Notes under the pieces: model-generated
Told to the model about the DNA's origin: nothing
The model's input: only the letters and a program-made list of their open reading frames with translations
Databases searched by the model: none
Translations under genes and position numbers: made by a program
Origin: Ignavibacteria bacterium
Lineage (GTDB): Bacteria; Bacteroidota; Ignavibacteria; Ignavibacteriales; Melioribacteraceae
DNA length: 5,084 nucleotides
NCBI GenBank assembly: GCA_003233295.1
Contig: QILJ01000544.1
Span: 1-5,084, forward strand
Reading direction: 5' to 3'
Shown here: piece by piece, positions 1 to 5,084 of the stretch
Layout: each line of letters starts with the position of its first letter
How positions within the stretch are numbered: the first letter of the stretch is position 1

Positions 1-1210
1 CAATTGCAATTGCAATACCTCCAAGTGACATTATATTTGCATTAATGCCTTGTATCTTCATTATAATCAATGCTCCAAGAATCGCTGTGGGCAATGTAAA
101 TATTGCAACGAGAGAACTCCTGAAGTGAAGAAGAAATATAAAAATAATTACTGCGACTACAATCATTTCTTCAATCAATTTATCCGTAAGGTTATCAACA
201 GCTGCCTCGATCAGATGAGATCTGTCATAGGCTGTAATAATTTCTATTTTAAGTTCCTCAAGCTTTTGCTTAACACCCTCAATTACTTCCAAACCATTTG
301 CACCGAAACGCTGGATCACAATACCGCCGACAACTTCACCTTCACCGTTCCAGTCAGCAAGTCCGCGCCTGATTTCAGGACCAATGTCTATAGTAGAAAC
401 ATCTCTCAAATATATTGGAGTGCCGGTCGCTTTGTTAAACCCGATTGCTATACTTTTTAAATCTTCTGTACCCTTGATATATCCAAGTCCGCGAACCATA
501 AATTCAGTTTCACCCATTTCAATAAGCCGCCCGCCGACATCGTTGTTGCTGTTCTTTATTGCCATCTTTATCTTTTTTAACGGAATATTATAAGATGCAA
601 GTTTGATCGGGTCGACATTTACCTGATATTGCTTAACATAACCGCCGAGACTTGCAACTTCCGAAACACCCGGTACAGCAGTCAATTCATATCGTAAAAA
701 CCAATCCTGTATCGATCTTAATTCCTGAAGTGACCTTTTTTTCGATTTGAGCACATACTCATAAACCCAGCCGAGACCGGTAGCATCAGGTCCTAGCTCC
801 GGTGAAAGTCCCGCCGGCAATTGGCTCTGCATAGAACTTAAATATTCCAATACTCTGCTTCTCGCCCAGTACAAGTCTGTTCCGTCATCAAATATTATAT
901 ATACCATAGAGAAACCGAAGAACGAATAACCTCTAACATCAATTGCCCCGGGAACCGAAAGCATTTTTGTTGTTAGCGGATACGTTACTTGGTCTTCAAC
1001 TATCTGCGGACCTTGCCCGGAATATTTTGTAAAAATAATTACCTGCACATCACTTAAATCAGGTATAGCATCTATTGCCGTATTCTTTATTGCCCAAATA
1101 CCGCCTAATATCACCGCAAGGGTTAATATAATAACCATAATTTTATTGTTAATAGACCACTCAATTGTTTTTGCAATTAAACCGTCTTTTTGATCTTCTG
1201 TTGGTACCAT
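1..1210 (-). CDS. cusA: CusA/CzcA-family heavy-metal RND efflux pump, N-terminal 403 residues (runs off window)
   Basis: This is the inner-membrane proton-driven pump of a tripartite metal exporter. I translated the minus strand from ATG 1210-1208; it stays open to the window edge with no frameshift. It gives 403 residues of a family usually over 1,000 long. The family signature is clear: [11 protein letters not shown] (47-57), [11 protein letters not shown] (71-81), GYSFFGFS (94-101) and [15 protein letters not shown] (110-124). TM1 is about 22-42, the porter (pore) domain follows, and TM2 and TM3 are about 348-363 and 367-386. The last residues, [10 protein letters not shown], stop just before TM4, where the proton-relay Asp of CusA lies. 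The substrate-binding Met triad is also outside. A GGAGAA ribosome site 5 nt upstream supports this start. Strong similarity to CusA plus the adaptor next door favour Cu(I)/Ag(I), but Zn/Co/Ni (CzcA) is not excluded from this fragment. It is visibly richer in G+C than the genes upstream of it. Confidence 0.95.
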   Translation of the reverse strand, partial: MVPTEDQKDGLIAKTIEWSINNKIMVIILTLAVILGGIWAIKNTAIDAIPDLSDVQVIIFTKYSGQGPQIVEDQVTYPLTTKMLSVPGAIDVRGYSFFGFSMVYIIFDDGTDLYWARSRVLEYLSSMQSQLPAGLSPELGPDATGLGWVYEYVLKSKKRSLQELRSIQDWFLRYELTAVPGVSEVASLGGYVKQYQVNVDPIKLASYNIPLKKIKMAIKNSNNDVGGRLIEMGETEFMVRGLGYIKGTEDLKSIAIGFNKATGTPIYLRDVSTIDIGPEIRRGLADWNGEGEVVGGIVIQRFGANGLEVIEGVKQKLEELKIEIITAYDRSHLIEAAVDNLTDKLIEEMIVVAVIIFIFLLHFRSSLVAIFTLPTAILGALIIMKIQGINANIMSLGGIAIAI

Positions 1211-1215
1211 TATTA

Positions 1216-1221
1216 TTCTCC
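1216..1221 (-). promoter_or_regulatory. Ribosome binding site of cusA
   Basis: On the minus strand the sequence is GGAGAA, 5 nt before ATG 1210. It supports the chosen start and shows that cusA is translated independently despite the 100-bp gap after cusB. Confidence 0.7.
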
Positions 1222-1229
1222 GTTTAATG

Positions 1230-1277
1230 GAATACTACTAATAACTTAAATTTCATCGATTTACATTATTCGTATTC
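1230..1277. repeat. Imperfect inverted repeat in the cusB-cusA gap
   Basis: The arms are GAATAC (1230-1235) plus AATAA (1240-1244) against TTATT (1266-1270) plus GTATTC (1272-1277). They make 11 base pairs, interrupted by an asymmetric internal loop (4 nt against 1 nt), with a loop of about 21 nt. One arm ends about 9 nt from the cusA ribosome site. No T-run follows, so it does not look like an intrinsic terminator. It may be an mRNA structure that tunes cusA translation or processing. AT-rich arms of this size can also arise by chance. Confidence 0.35.
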
Positions 1278-1310
1278 TGCAAATCTTAAAGTATTTATGT
1301 TATCCATATT

Positions 1311-2924
1311 CTATTTATATTCAAATCCATGTTCTTTTAAATTCTTTTTAACTTGTTCTATTGTCATTTTTCTGAACTGCATTCCGCAAAGCGGGCATTT
1401 ACCCTCTTCATCGGAAATTACATTCCAGTCCATAATGTCCTGATATAAAATTCCATCATGATTTTTATCAATTGATTCAACATCGATCACGCCTTCTCTA
1501 ATCACTTCCGATTCTTCTTTCTTACTTACATCGGAATTATTATCCATATTACTCATATCCATCTTAGAGTGATCCGTTTGATTATTATTCATCGTAGAAT
1601 TCTCCGTTTCATCCTTACCCATATCCATATTACTCATATCGGTATCGGAGGTTTCGCTGCTGTCATCTGCGCCATTAAACATTTCTACCGAAGCACGAAG
1701 ATTTGATTCCGAATCAATTAGGAATTGAGCAGAAGTAACAATTTTAGTATTTGCTGATATTCCAGCAAGTACTTGATAGAAACCGTTGGCATATTCACCC
1801 AGCTCAATTTGAGCAGGTTTAAATCTACCTTCACCAAGTGCAATAATTACGGTGTTTTGTTTTCCGCTGCGAAGAACCGCCTGCTCAGGAACAAGCGGGA
1901 AAGTTCCGTTGCTCTCTGTTTTTATATCAACATTGGCAAACATACCTGGCTTTAATTCTCCGTTTCTATTCGGTAAATCAAGACGAACTTTTAATGTTCT
2001 GGTTTGTGTATCAAGTGTCGGATAAATAAATGATATTTTACCGCTATATGATTTCCCCGGCAAATAGTCGAAAGTTACTTTTGCCGAAAGACCAAGTTTA
2101 ACTTTACTTGCTTCGTATTCATATATATCAGCAAGGATCCAAAGGTTGCTTAAATCCGCTATTTTAAGTAACGGTGTACCTCTGTTTATTTTTGCACCTT
2201 CCTCAACTCCTTTAAAAATCACCGTCCCTGTTATGGGAGAGTATAATGTTATATACTTTGTAACTTCTTGAGTATCATGCAAGCGTTTAATTTCATTTTT
2301 CGTAACATCAAGCAATTCTAATTTTCTAATAGCGTTATTTATTAAAGTAGAATTGTTTTCGCTATTACTGACTGCTCTATCATAAGCAAGTGCTGTTAAA
2401 TATTCTTCTTGAGCAGCAACAAGTTCAGGAGAATAAATTTTAACTAACTTTTCTCCCTTACGTACTTTTTGACCTGTATAATTAATGTATAGCTTATCAA
2501 TCCAGCCAGCTACCTTTGTAGTTGCAACATATTCTCTTTGCTCATCGGGCTGGAGTATTCCATTTGTAAAAATTTCAGGATTTAATTGTCCTTCTTTTAT
2601 GGTAGCTATCTTAACATTCATATTCTGCTGCATAACAGGGTCAATAGATACAGTTCCGCTTTCACCTGAAGCATCGGCATAAACAGGGACTAGATCCATT
2701 CCCATACTCGATTTACCCGGATGATTATATATTTCTTTAGGGTTCATAGGAGCTCTCCAATAAAGTACTTTTCTTTTACTTTCTTTACCGGAAGTTGTTT
2801 TTTCTGAACTACTTTCACTACTTTCGGAAGATGAATTACCACTTTGAAATAAACTGTAACCACCTGCTCCAAGTATAAGTCCTACTAAAAGTAGCAATCC
2901 ATAAGTTAATATTTTCTTACTCAT
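1311..2924 (-). CDS. cusB: CusB-like periplasmic adaptor (membrane fusion protein) with C-terminal metal-binding extension
   Basis: This adaptor links the CusA pump to the outer-membrane duct. I start it at ATG 2924 (537 residues), because GGAGAA lies 7 nt upstream; ATG 2939 adds five residues but has no good ribosome site. Domains from that start are: signal anchor about 5-26; Ser-rich linker 29-45; and a heavy-metal-binding segment 55-82 (APM, GKSSMGMDLVPVY). Its Met60, Met74 and Met76 match the three Cu(I)/Ag(I) methionines of E. coli CusB. The lipoyl/barrel-sandwich halves are about 130-176 and 225-271, separated by an alpha-hairpin. The beta-barrel ends at LKPGMFANVDI (324-334) and the membrane-proximal domain runs to about 415. 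The extension beyond that is unusual: a Met/Asp/His-rich stretch (429-463), a DKNHDG loop (486-491), and CPLCGM (510-515), which holds the protein's only two cysteines. The gene starts just after the outer-membrane gene ends, so the two are probably co-translated. Confidence 0.94.
   Translation of the reverse strand: MSKKILTYGLLLLVGLILGAGGYSLFQSGNSSSESSESSSEKTTSGKESKRKVLYWRAPMNPKEIYNHPGKSSMGMDLVPVYADASGESGTVSIDPVMQQNMNVKIATIKEGQLNPEIFTNGILQPDEQREYVATTKVAGWIDKLYINYTGQKVRKGEKLVKIYSPELVAAQEEYLTALAYDRAVSNSENNSTLINNAIRKLELLDVTKNEIKRLHDTQEVTKYITLYSPITGTVIFKGVEEGAKINRGTPLLKIADLSNLWILADIYEYEASKVKLGLSAKVTFDYLPGKSYSGKISFIYPTLDTQTRTLKVRLDLPNRNGELKPGMFANVDIKTESNGTFPLVPEQAVLRSGKQNTVIIALGEGRFKPAQIELGEYANGFYQVLAGISANTKIVTSAQFLIDSESNLRASVEMFNGADDSSETSDTDMSNMDMGKDETENSTMNNNQTDHSKMDMSNMDNNSDVSKKEESEVIREGVIDVESIDKNHDGILYQDIMDWNVISDEEGKCPLCGMQFRKMTIEQVKKNLKEHGFEYK
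1541..1640. repeat. Two 19-bp direct repeats inside cusB, in frame
   Basis: Positions 1541-1559 and 1622-1640 are identical (tatccatattactcatatc on the plus strand). They lie 81 bp apart, which is 27 codons exactly. Each encodes DMSNMD, giving DMSNMDMG and MDMSNMDNN in the Met-rich tail of CusB. The pattern suggests a local duplication that doubled a metal-binding motif. The first 10 bases of the repeat occur again at 1301-1310, just past the cusB stop. Confidence 0.85.
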
Positions 2925-2931
2925 TACGTTG

Positions 2932-2937
2932 TTCTCC
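2932..2937 (-). promoter_or_regulatory. Ribosome binding site that decides the cusB start
   Basis: On the minus strand GGAGAA lies 7 nt before ATG 2924. It sits inside the first codons of the alternative start at 2939, which has only an A-rich run upstream. The same GGAGAA is used by cusA. This favours the shorter N-terminus, MSKKILTYG. Confidence 0.65.
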
Positions 2938-2941
2938 ATTT

Positions 2942-3682
2942 CTATTTATTTTCTTTACTAGTTAACTGTTTCCCGGATAGAAATTCTAACTGAGAAATAC
3001 TTTTAGAATAATCTACTCTTACCTTTGCCAGTTCTGTTTTAATATTAAGGATATCATCTTCAGCTTTGATTACGTTTACAAAATCTATTTTGCCAACTTG
3101 ATAATCTGCTATCGAAGCTTTATATGCTTGTTCAGCTTGCGGCAATAGTGATTTTATTATTAAAGTTTCTCTGTTTTCCAATTCAGATATTTTTGCATTT
3201 ATATCACCAAACGAATGTTGTAAATCCTGCAAAATTGAATTATATTGATCATTGTAAAAGCTTTGTAAATAAATTGATTTATTTACTTGCTCTTCTTTAT
3301 TGCCTCCATAATTGATCGGAATAGTTATTCCTACAACTACAGAAAGTAAATCTGAGAAATTCGTTCCTGTTTTTGCACTGTAATCTCTTTGTGAATATTG
3401 TAATCCTAACCTAAAATTCGGATAATAAGCATATTCGGCTTGTTCTTTCATAAATTGTGCTTTTAACTCGCCAAATTTTATTTTTTGTAATAACGGTCGG
3501 TTCAACTTTGCAATTTTTATTAATGAATCCGATTCTATATTGTATGATATAATTGGAGTGATCCTATCAGTAAGGACAGCAGAGTCTTCTACTCTTAATA
3601 ATAATGCATTAAGCTTTGCTGTTGCCGATTGCTCCTTACCCTTTAAGGTTTCAAGTTTATCTTTAACTCTTGTAATTTGCAC
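2942..3682 (-). CDS. TolC/CusC-like outer-membrane efflux protein, C-terminal part (downstream of frameshift)
   Basis: This is the second half of the outer-membrane duct protein, in the -1 frame relative to the first half. The listed start is GTG 3682, but real coding extends further upstream: KYEVGNASLQNIIQVEV is read in this frame from 3730 and joins directly to QITRVKDKL. That makes it the continuation of the preceding gene, not a separate one. It has 246 residues from the GTG: coiled-coil helix with LNALL (25-29), beta-strand segments YYPNFRLGLQYSQRD (86-100) and GITIPINYGG (118-127), then two long helices. ADYQVGKIDFVNVIKAEDDIL (192-212) echoes KYEVG in the first repeat, as expected for the internal duplication of the TolC family. 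It has no signal peptide of its own, so it could not function alone. Its TAG stop is 2 nt before the upstream cusB ATG. Confidence 0.85.
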   Translation of the reverse strand: MQITRVKDKLETLKGKEQSATAKLNALLLRVEDSAVLTDRITPIISYNIESDSLIKIAKLNRPLLQKIKFGELKAQFMKEQAEYAYYPNFRLGLQYSQRDYSAKTGTNFSDLLSVVVGITIPINYGGNKEEQVNKSIYLQSFYNDQYNSILQDLQHSFGDINAKISELENRETLIIKSLLPQAEQAYKASIADYQVGKIDFVNVIKAEDDILNIKTELAKVRVDYSKSISQLEFLSGKQLTSKENK

Positions 3683-3684
3683 TT

Positions 3685-3784
3685 CTACTTGTATGATATT
3701 CTGTAGACTTGCATTGCCAACTTCATATTTTCTGAAATCTGATTTAATAATTCTATACTTTCTAGAGATAGTCTTATGTCTTCA
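3685..3784 (-). other. Frameshift zone in the outer-membrane efflux gene
   Basis: The N-terminal frame closes at TAG 3687-3685, and the C-terminal frame is closed upstream by TGA 3784-3782. The switch must therefore fall between these stops. Homology-like sequence is good in the first frame up to ELLNQIS (about 3733) and good in the second from KYEVG (3730). This places the lesion near 3727-3750. The net change is the loss of 3n+1 bases (or gain of 3n+2). One lost A in the four-A run at 3728-3731 would do it. A larger deletion of about 16 nt is also possible, as the helix seems a few residues short of the family length. I see no canonical X XXY YYZ slippery heptamer. Confidence 0.85.
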
Positions 3785-4212
3785 CGTATAACTTGCAGTG
3801 AATAATACAGATCGGATACATCCTTGCGAATTTTATTTTGCAAATCCGATATTTCTTGTTCAACTATTAAAGTGTCGACAGATTTAACATCAGAAGCCGA
3901 ACTCAAAGCGCCTGGAAATGGAATAGCCTGACTTAATCCGACTATTTTTCCGGTCATAGGTTCTTGAGTAAATGAAAAAGAATTAGTTGGCATGTTTATC
4001 AATCCCAATGTTAAAACTGGATCAGGTAAATTTGTACCAATTTCGATACTGGACTTAGCTACATCAAATTTTGACTGAAGCATTTTAATTTTCGGACTCA
4101 CTTGTATTGCCTTCATTATAAGACTATCAAGCGGTTCTTTTTCCTGTTGAGCCGTTATATTCATAAAAGATATTATGAAAAATAGGACTAACAAAATGGT
4201 TTTCGAGTTCAT
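3685..4212 (-). CDS. TolC/CusC-like outer-membrane efflux protein, N-terminal part (frameshifted)
   Basis: This is the first half of the outer-membrane duct of the metal pump, 175 residues from ATG 4212, with AGGAG 3 nt upstream. The signal peptide is about 1-21, with cleavage after NITA and before QQ. Mature features include LPDPVLTLGLINMP (62-75), EPMT (84-87), GLSQAIPFPG (92-101) and the helix NKIRKDVSDLYYSLQ (126-140). All are typical of metal-linked outer-membrane efflux proteins in Bacteroidota-like bacteria. The last 12 or so residues, MKLAMQVYRISYK, are out of frame. The true frame continues as KYEVGNASLQN into the next segment. Joined, the two parts give about 425 residues, a normal length for the family. 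As it stands the gene is broken or carries a sequencing error; if real, the pump lacks its dedicated duct and would have to borrow another. Confidence 0.88.
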   Translation of the reverse strand: MNSKTILLVLFFIISFMNITAQQEKEPLDSLIMKAIQVSPKIKMLQSKFDVAKSSIEIGTNLPDPVLTLGLINMPTNSFSFTQEPMTGKIVGLSQAIPFPGALSSASDVKSVDTLIVEQEISDLQNKIRKDVSDLYYSLQVIREDIRLSLESIELLNQISENMKLAMQVYRISYK

Positions 4213-4215
4213 ATA

Positions 4216-4220
4216 CTCCT
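4216..4220 (-). promoter_or_regulatory. Ribosome binding site of the outer-membrane efflux gene
   Basis: AGGAG on the minus strand lies 3 nt before ATG 4212. The spacing is short, but the motif is strong and there is no nearby rival start. Confidence 0.6.
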
Positions 4221-4247
4221 CGTTTAGTTTAAGGTTAAATTTTTTAG

Positions 4248-4276
4248 AATATACATATATATATTGTTATCAACAA
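4248..4276 (-). promoter_or_regulatory. Candidate sigma-70-like promoter before the outer-membrane efflux gene
   Basis: On the minus strand TTGTTG (4276-4271), a 17-nt spacer and TATATT (4253-4248), preceded directly by TG. It would give a leader of about 30 nt. The surrounding AT-repeat makes chance matches easy, so this is tentative. Confidence 0.3.
4264..4276. repeat. Palindrome overlapping the candidate -35 element
   Basis: TTGTT (4264-4268), three bases, then AACAA (4272-4276). The arms are perfect but short. Its overlap with the candidate -35 box at 4271-4276 would suit a repressor site. No known operator family is recognised. Confidence 0.3.
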
Positions 4277-4293
4277 ATCAATGTTAATGGATG

Positions 4294-4311
4294 ATTACAA
4301 TTTGATGTAAT
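4294..4311. repeat. Palindrome ATTACA-N6-TGTAAT in the gap before the outer-membrane efflux gene
   Basis: Perfect 6-bp arms at 4294-4299 and 4306-4311 flank six bases. It lies about 20 bp upstream of the candidate promoter and after the stop of the Cys-rich gene. The size and two-fold symmetry resemble a dimeric regulator site. It lacks the G+C content and T-run of a terminator. Its function is inferred only from position and symmetry. Confidence 0.35.
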
Positions 4312-4332
4312 AGTTTAAAGGGGGAAAATTTG

Positions 4333-4797
4333 TTAAATTAGAAAAGATGATATAGTGATATATATCGGCGGTTGACTTTTAAAAGAAAAGTCTTGTATAA
4401 AATCAAACATTTCGATGTTTGAATTATCAATTTGTATATCAATTGCTGCTAATTGAACAAAATCTACTTTATTATCAATTGTTTTAGGAATAATGTATGT
4501 AGTACCGACTTGATCATTAACTATCAAAGCGCAATTAATATCGGACACTTCCGTTTCACATTCCGTAGAAGCTGAAGAAACATTATTTAAATTAGTATCC
4601 ATCAGGTCACAGCATTTGTTTTCAATAAGTTTAGCAGTATCTGCATTACATCCATGTATTGTGGAATTAATTTCACATGCAGCGTTACATTCTTCTTCGG
4701 GGAAGGCAAATATTAAAGGAGTAGCAGCAAAATTCAACAGTAATAATACTGCTGTCATCCTTCTCCAATTTTTCGATATGTTAATTAGTTTCTTCAA
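4333..4797 (-). CDS. Small secreted Cys-rich protein, probable metal-binding accessory of the efflux operon
   Basis: I do not recognise a named family with certainty. The frame gives 154 residues from TTG 4797. It begins with a signal-peptide-like segment (KK and RR, then a hydrophobic run 15-31) ending near FAFP. The mature part is acidic and has seven cysteines (37, 41, 50, 62, 63, 80, 89), with HGC at 48-50 and KCCD at 61-64. The C-terminus has no Cys and ends with QPPIYITISSFLI. The H-x-C ... CC ... PP order recalls small exported proteins found at the head of metal-efflux operons in Bacteroidota (HYC_CC_PP type), but the match is loose. It lies 120 bp upstream of the outer-membrane gene in the same direction. 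An ATG at 4758-4756, with GGAG 4 nt before it, is a rival start but would lose the positive N-terminus. A role in periplasmic copper or silver binding is inference. Confidence 0.7.
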   Translation of the reverse strand: MKKLINISKNWRRMTAVLLLLNFAATPLIFAFPEEECNAACEINSTIHGCNADTAKLIENKCCDLMDTNLNNVSSASTECETEVSDINCALIVNDQVGTTYIIPKTIDNKVDFVQLAAIDIQIDNSNIEMFDFIQDFSFKSQPPIYITISSFLI

Positions 4798-4846
4798 TTT
4801 GCAATTAAATTTATTGTCGAAAGATAAAGTAAATGGTTTTATTCTT

Positions 4847-4876
4847 GTTATATAATTTTAAGAAAATGTTACACAA
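4847..4876 (-). promoter_or_regulatory. Candidate operon promoter
   Basis: On the minus strand TTGTGT (4876-4871), an 18-nt spacer and TATAAC (4852-4847). TATATA at 4854-4849, with a 16-nt spacer, is an alternative -10. Transcription would begin around 4840, about 40 nt before the TTG start. A Bacteroidota-like TATATTTTG further upstream (minus strand, near 4911-4919) is a weaker candidate. Confidence 0.3.
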
Positions 4877-4879
4877 TTT

Positions 4880-4901
4880 TAAAGCCGGATTTAACGCTTT
4901 A
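4880..4901. repeat. Palindrome TAAAGC-N10-GCTTTA next to the candidate operon promoter
   Basis: Perfect 6-bp arms at 4880-4885 and 4896-4901 are separated by ten bases. The palindrome lies 3 bp upstream of the candidate -35 element, a position suited to an activator or metal-sensing regulator. No regulator gene is in the window to match it with. Confidence 0.35.
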
Positions 4902-5017
4902 TTTTCGTAGCAAAATATAGATACTTTGACGATGAAAAACTAATATTAATTCAACCCAAATTTTGCATTAGAAAAATCTGATGTACAATCGCTCAAGCTG
5001 GAGTAATGCGGGGTTAG

Positions 5018-5081
5018 CGAGATCTCATGCAATAAATGAAGTCTTTGTTACCTAAATTTTCTTTCCTATTGCATAATCTCG
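5018..5081. repeat. Imperfect inverted repeat at the right end of the window
   Basis: CGAGAT (5018-5023) and ATGCAATA (5027-5034) pair with TATTGCAT (5067-5074) and ATCTCG (5076-5081). That is 14 matched bases, with a small internal loop (3 nt against 1 nt) and about 32 bases between the arms. It could be an RNA hairpin, a regulator site or the edge of a mobile element. The window ends too soon to tell. Confidence 0.45.
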
Positions 5082-5084
5082 GTT

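Larger units (their letters stand above)
4798..5084. other. Upstream non-coding region of the operon
   Basis: No gene is recognised in these 287 bases. The frame of the Cys-rich gene stays open up to TAA at 4858-4860 but contains no ATG. The region holds a candidate promoter (4847-4876), a palindrome (4880-4901), and an imperfect inverted repeat at the right end (5018-5081). A 24-residue frame on the plus strand (4981-5055) is too short to trust. The stretch 4985-5030 is visibly richer in G+C than its surroundings. Confidence 0.5.

Noticed and set aside
50..593. Open frames on the plus strand (50-460 and 384-593)
   Set aside because: They are antisense to cusA, whose own frame encodes highly conserved RND motifs; their translations look like nothing known.
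1267..1308. 13-codon frame between cusB and cusA (minus strand, MDNINTLRFAEYE)
   Set aside because: Too short, no ribosome site, and it overlaps the inverted repeat; likely chance.
1773..2682. Plus-strand frames 1773-1955 and 2485-2682
   Set aside because: They are shadows of cusB with no ribosome site or recognisable domain.
3685..3784. Programmed -1 ribosomal frameshifting
   Set aside because: The frame change has the right sign, but no canonical slippery heptamer or clear downstream structure is visible, and this family is not known to use recoding.
3124..3791. Plus-strand frames 3124-3315 and 3540-3791
   Set aside because: They are antisense to the outer-membrane efflux gene. Hydrophobic translations here come from the AT-rich opposite strand.
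4249..4265. AT dinucleotide run as a microsatellite
   Set aside because: Imperfect and short; better explained as AT-rich promoter DNA.
4616..4855. Plus-strand frame 4616-4855
   Set aside because: It overlaps the signal-peptide region of the Cys-rich gene in antisense; no start signal or conserved motif.
4981..5055. 24-residue plus-strand frame starting MYNRSSWSNAG
   Set aside because: No ribosome site, no recognisable motif and too short to support.
1..5084. CRISPR array, tRNA or rRNA genes
   Set aside because: No regularly spaced repeats and no tRNA- or rRNA-like sequence seen on either strand.

Overview
The window is AT-rich and carries one polycistronic heavy-metal efflux locus, read entirely on the minus strand (right to left). 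Gene families, signal peptides and codon use fit a Bacteroidota/Ignavibacteria-type Gram-negative bacterium. In particular, the CusB-like protein has a metal-binding tail like those of that group, and the outer-membrane protein has the PDP/EPMT/PFPG sequence style seen there. This taxonomic placement is inference from style, not from a marker gene.

Layout in transcription order: (1) 4798-5084, a non-coding upstream region with a candidate promoter, two inverted repeats and no recognised gene. (2) 4333-4797, a small secreted Cys-rich protein with an unusual TTG (or internal ATG) start. (3) 4213-4332, a 120-bp gap with two palindromes and a candidate promoter. (4) 2942-4212, a TolC/CusC-like outer-membrane efflux protein split into two frames by a frameshift near 3727-3750. 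(5) 1311-2924, a CusB-like periplasmic adaptor with an N-terminal three-Met site and a C-terminal metal-binding extension of roughly 120 residues. (6) 1211-1310, a 100-bp gap with an imperfect inverted repeat. (7) 1-1210, the first 403 codons of a CusA-like RND pump, cut by the window edge.

Together these would form a tripartite pump: CusA in the inner membrane drives export by proton import, CusB bridges the periplasm, and the TolC-like protein forms the outer-membrane duct. The three conserved methionines in the CusB N-terminus and the Met-rich tail point to Cu(I)/Ag(I) as substrate. The small Cys-rich exported protein at the head of the operon is probably a periplasmic metal-binding accessory. 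The CusA residues that would best settle the substrate lie beyond the window.

This is mostly a recognisable Cus-type system rather than a wholly new one. The points worth a second look are the frameshift in the outer-membrane gene, the composite metal-binding tail on CusB with its in-frame duplicated Met repeat, and the Cys-rich leader protein.
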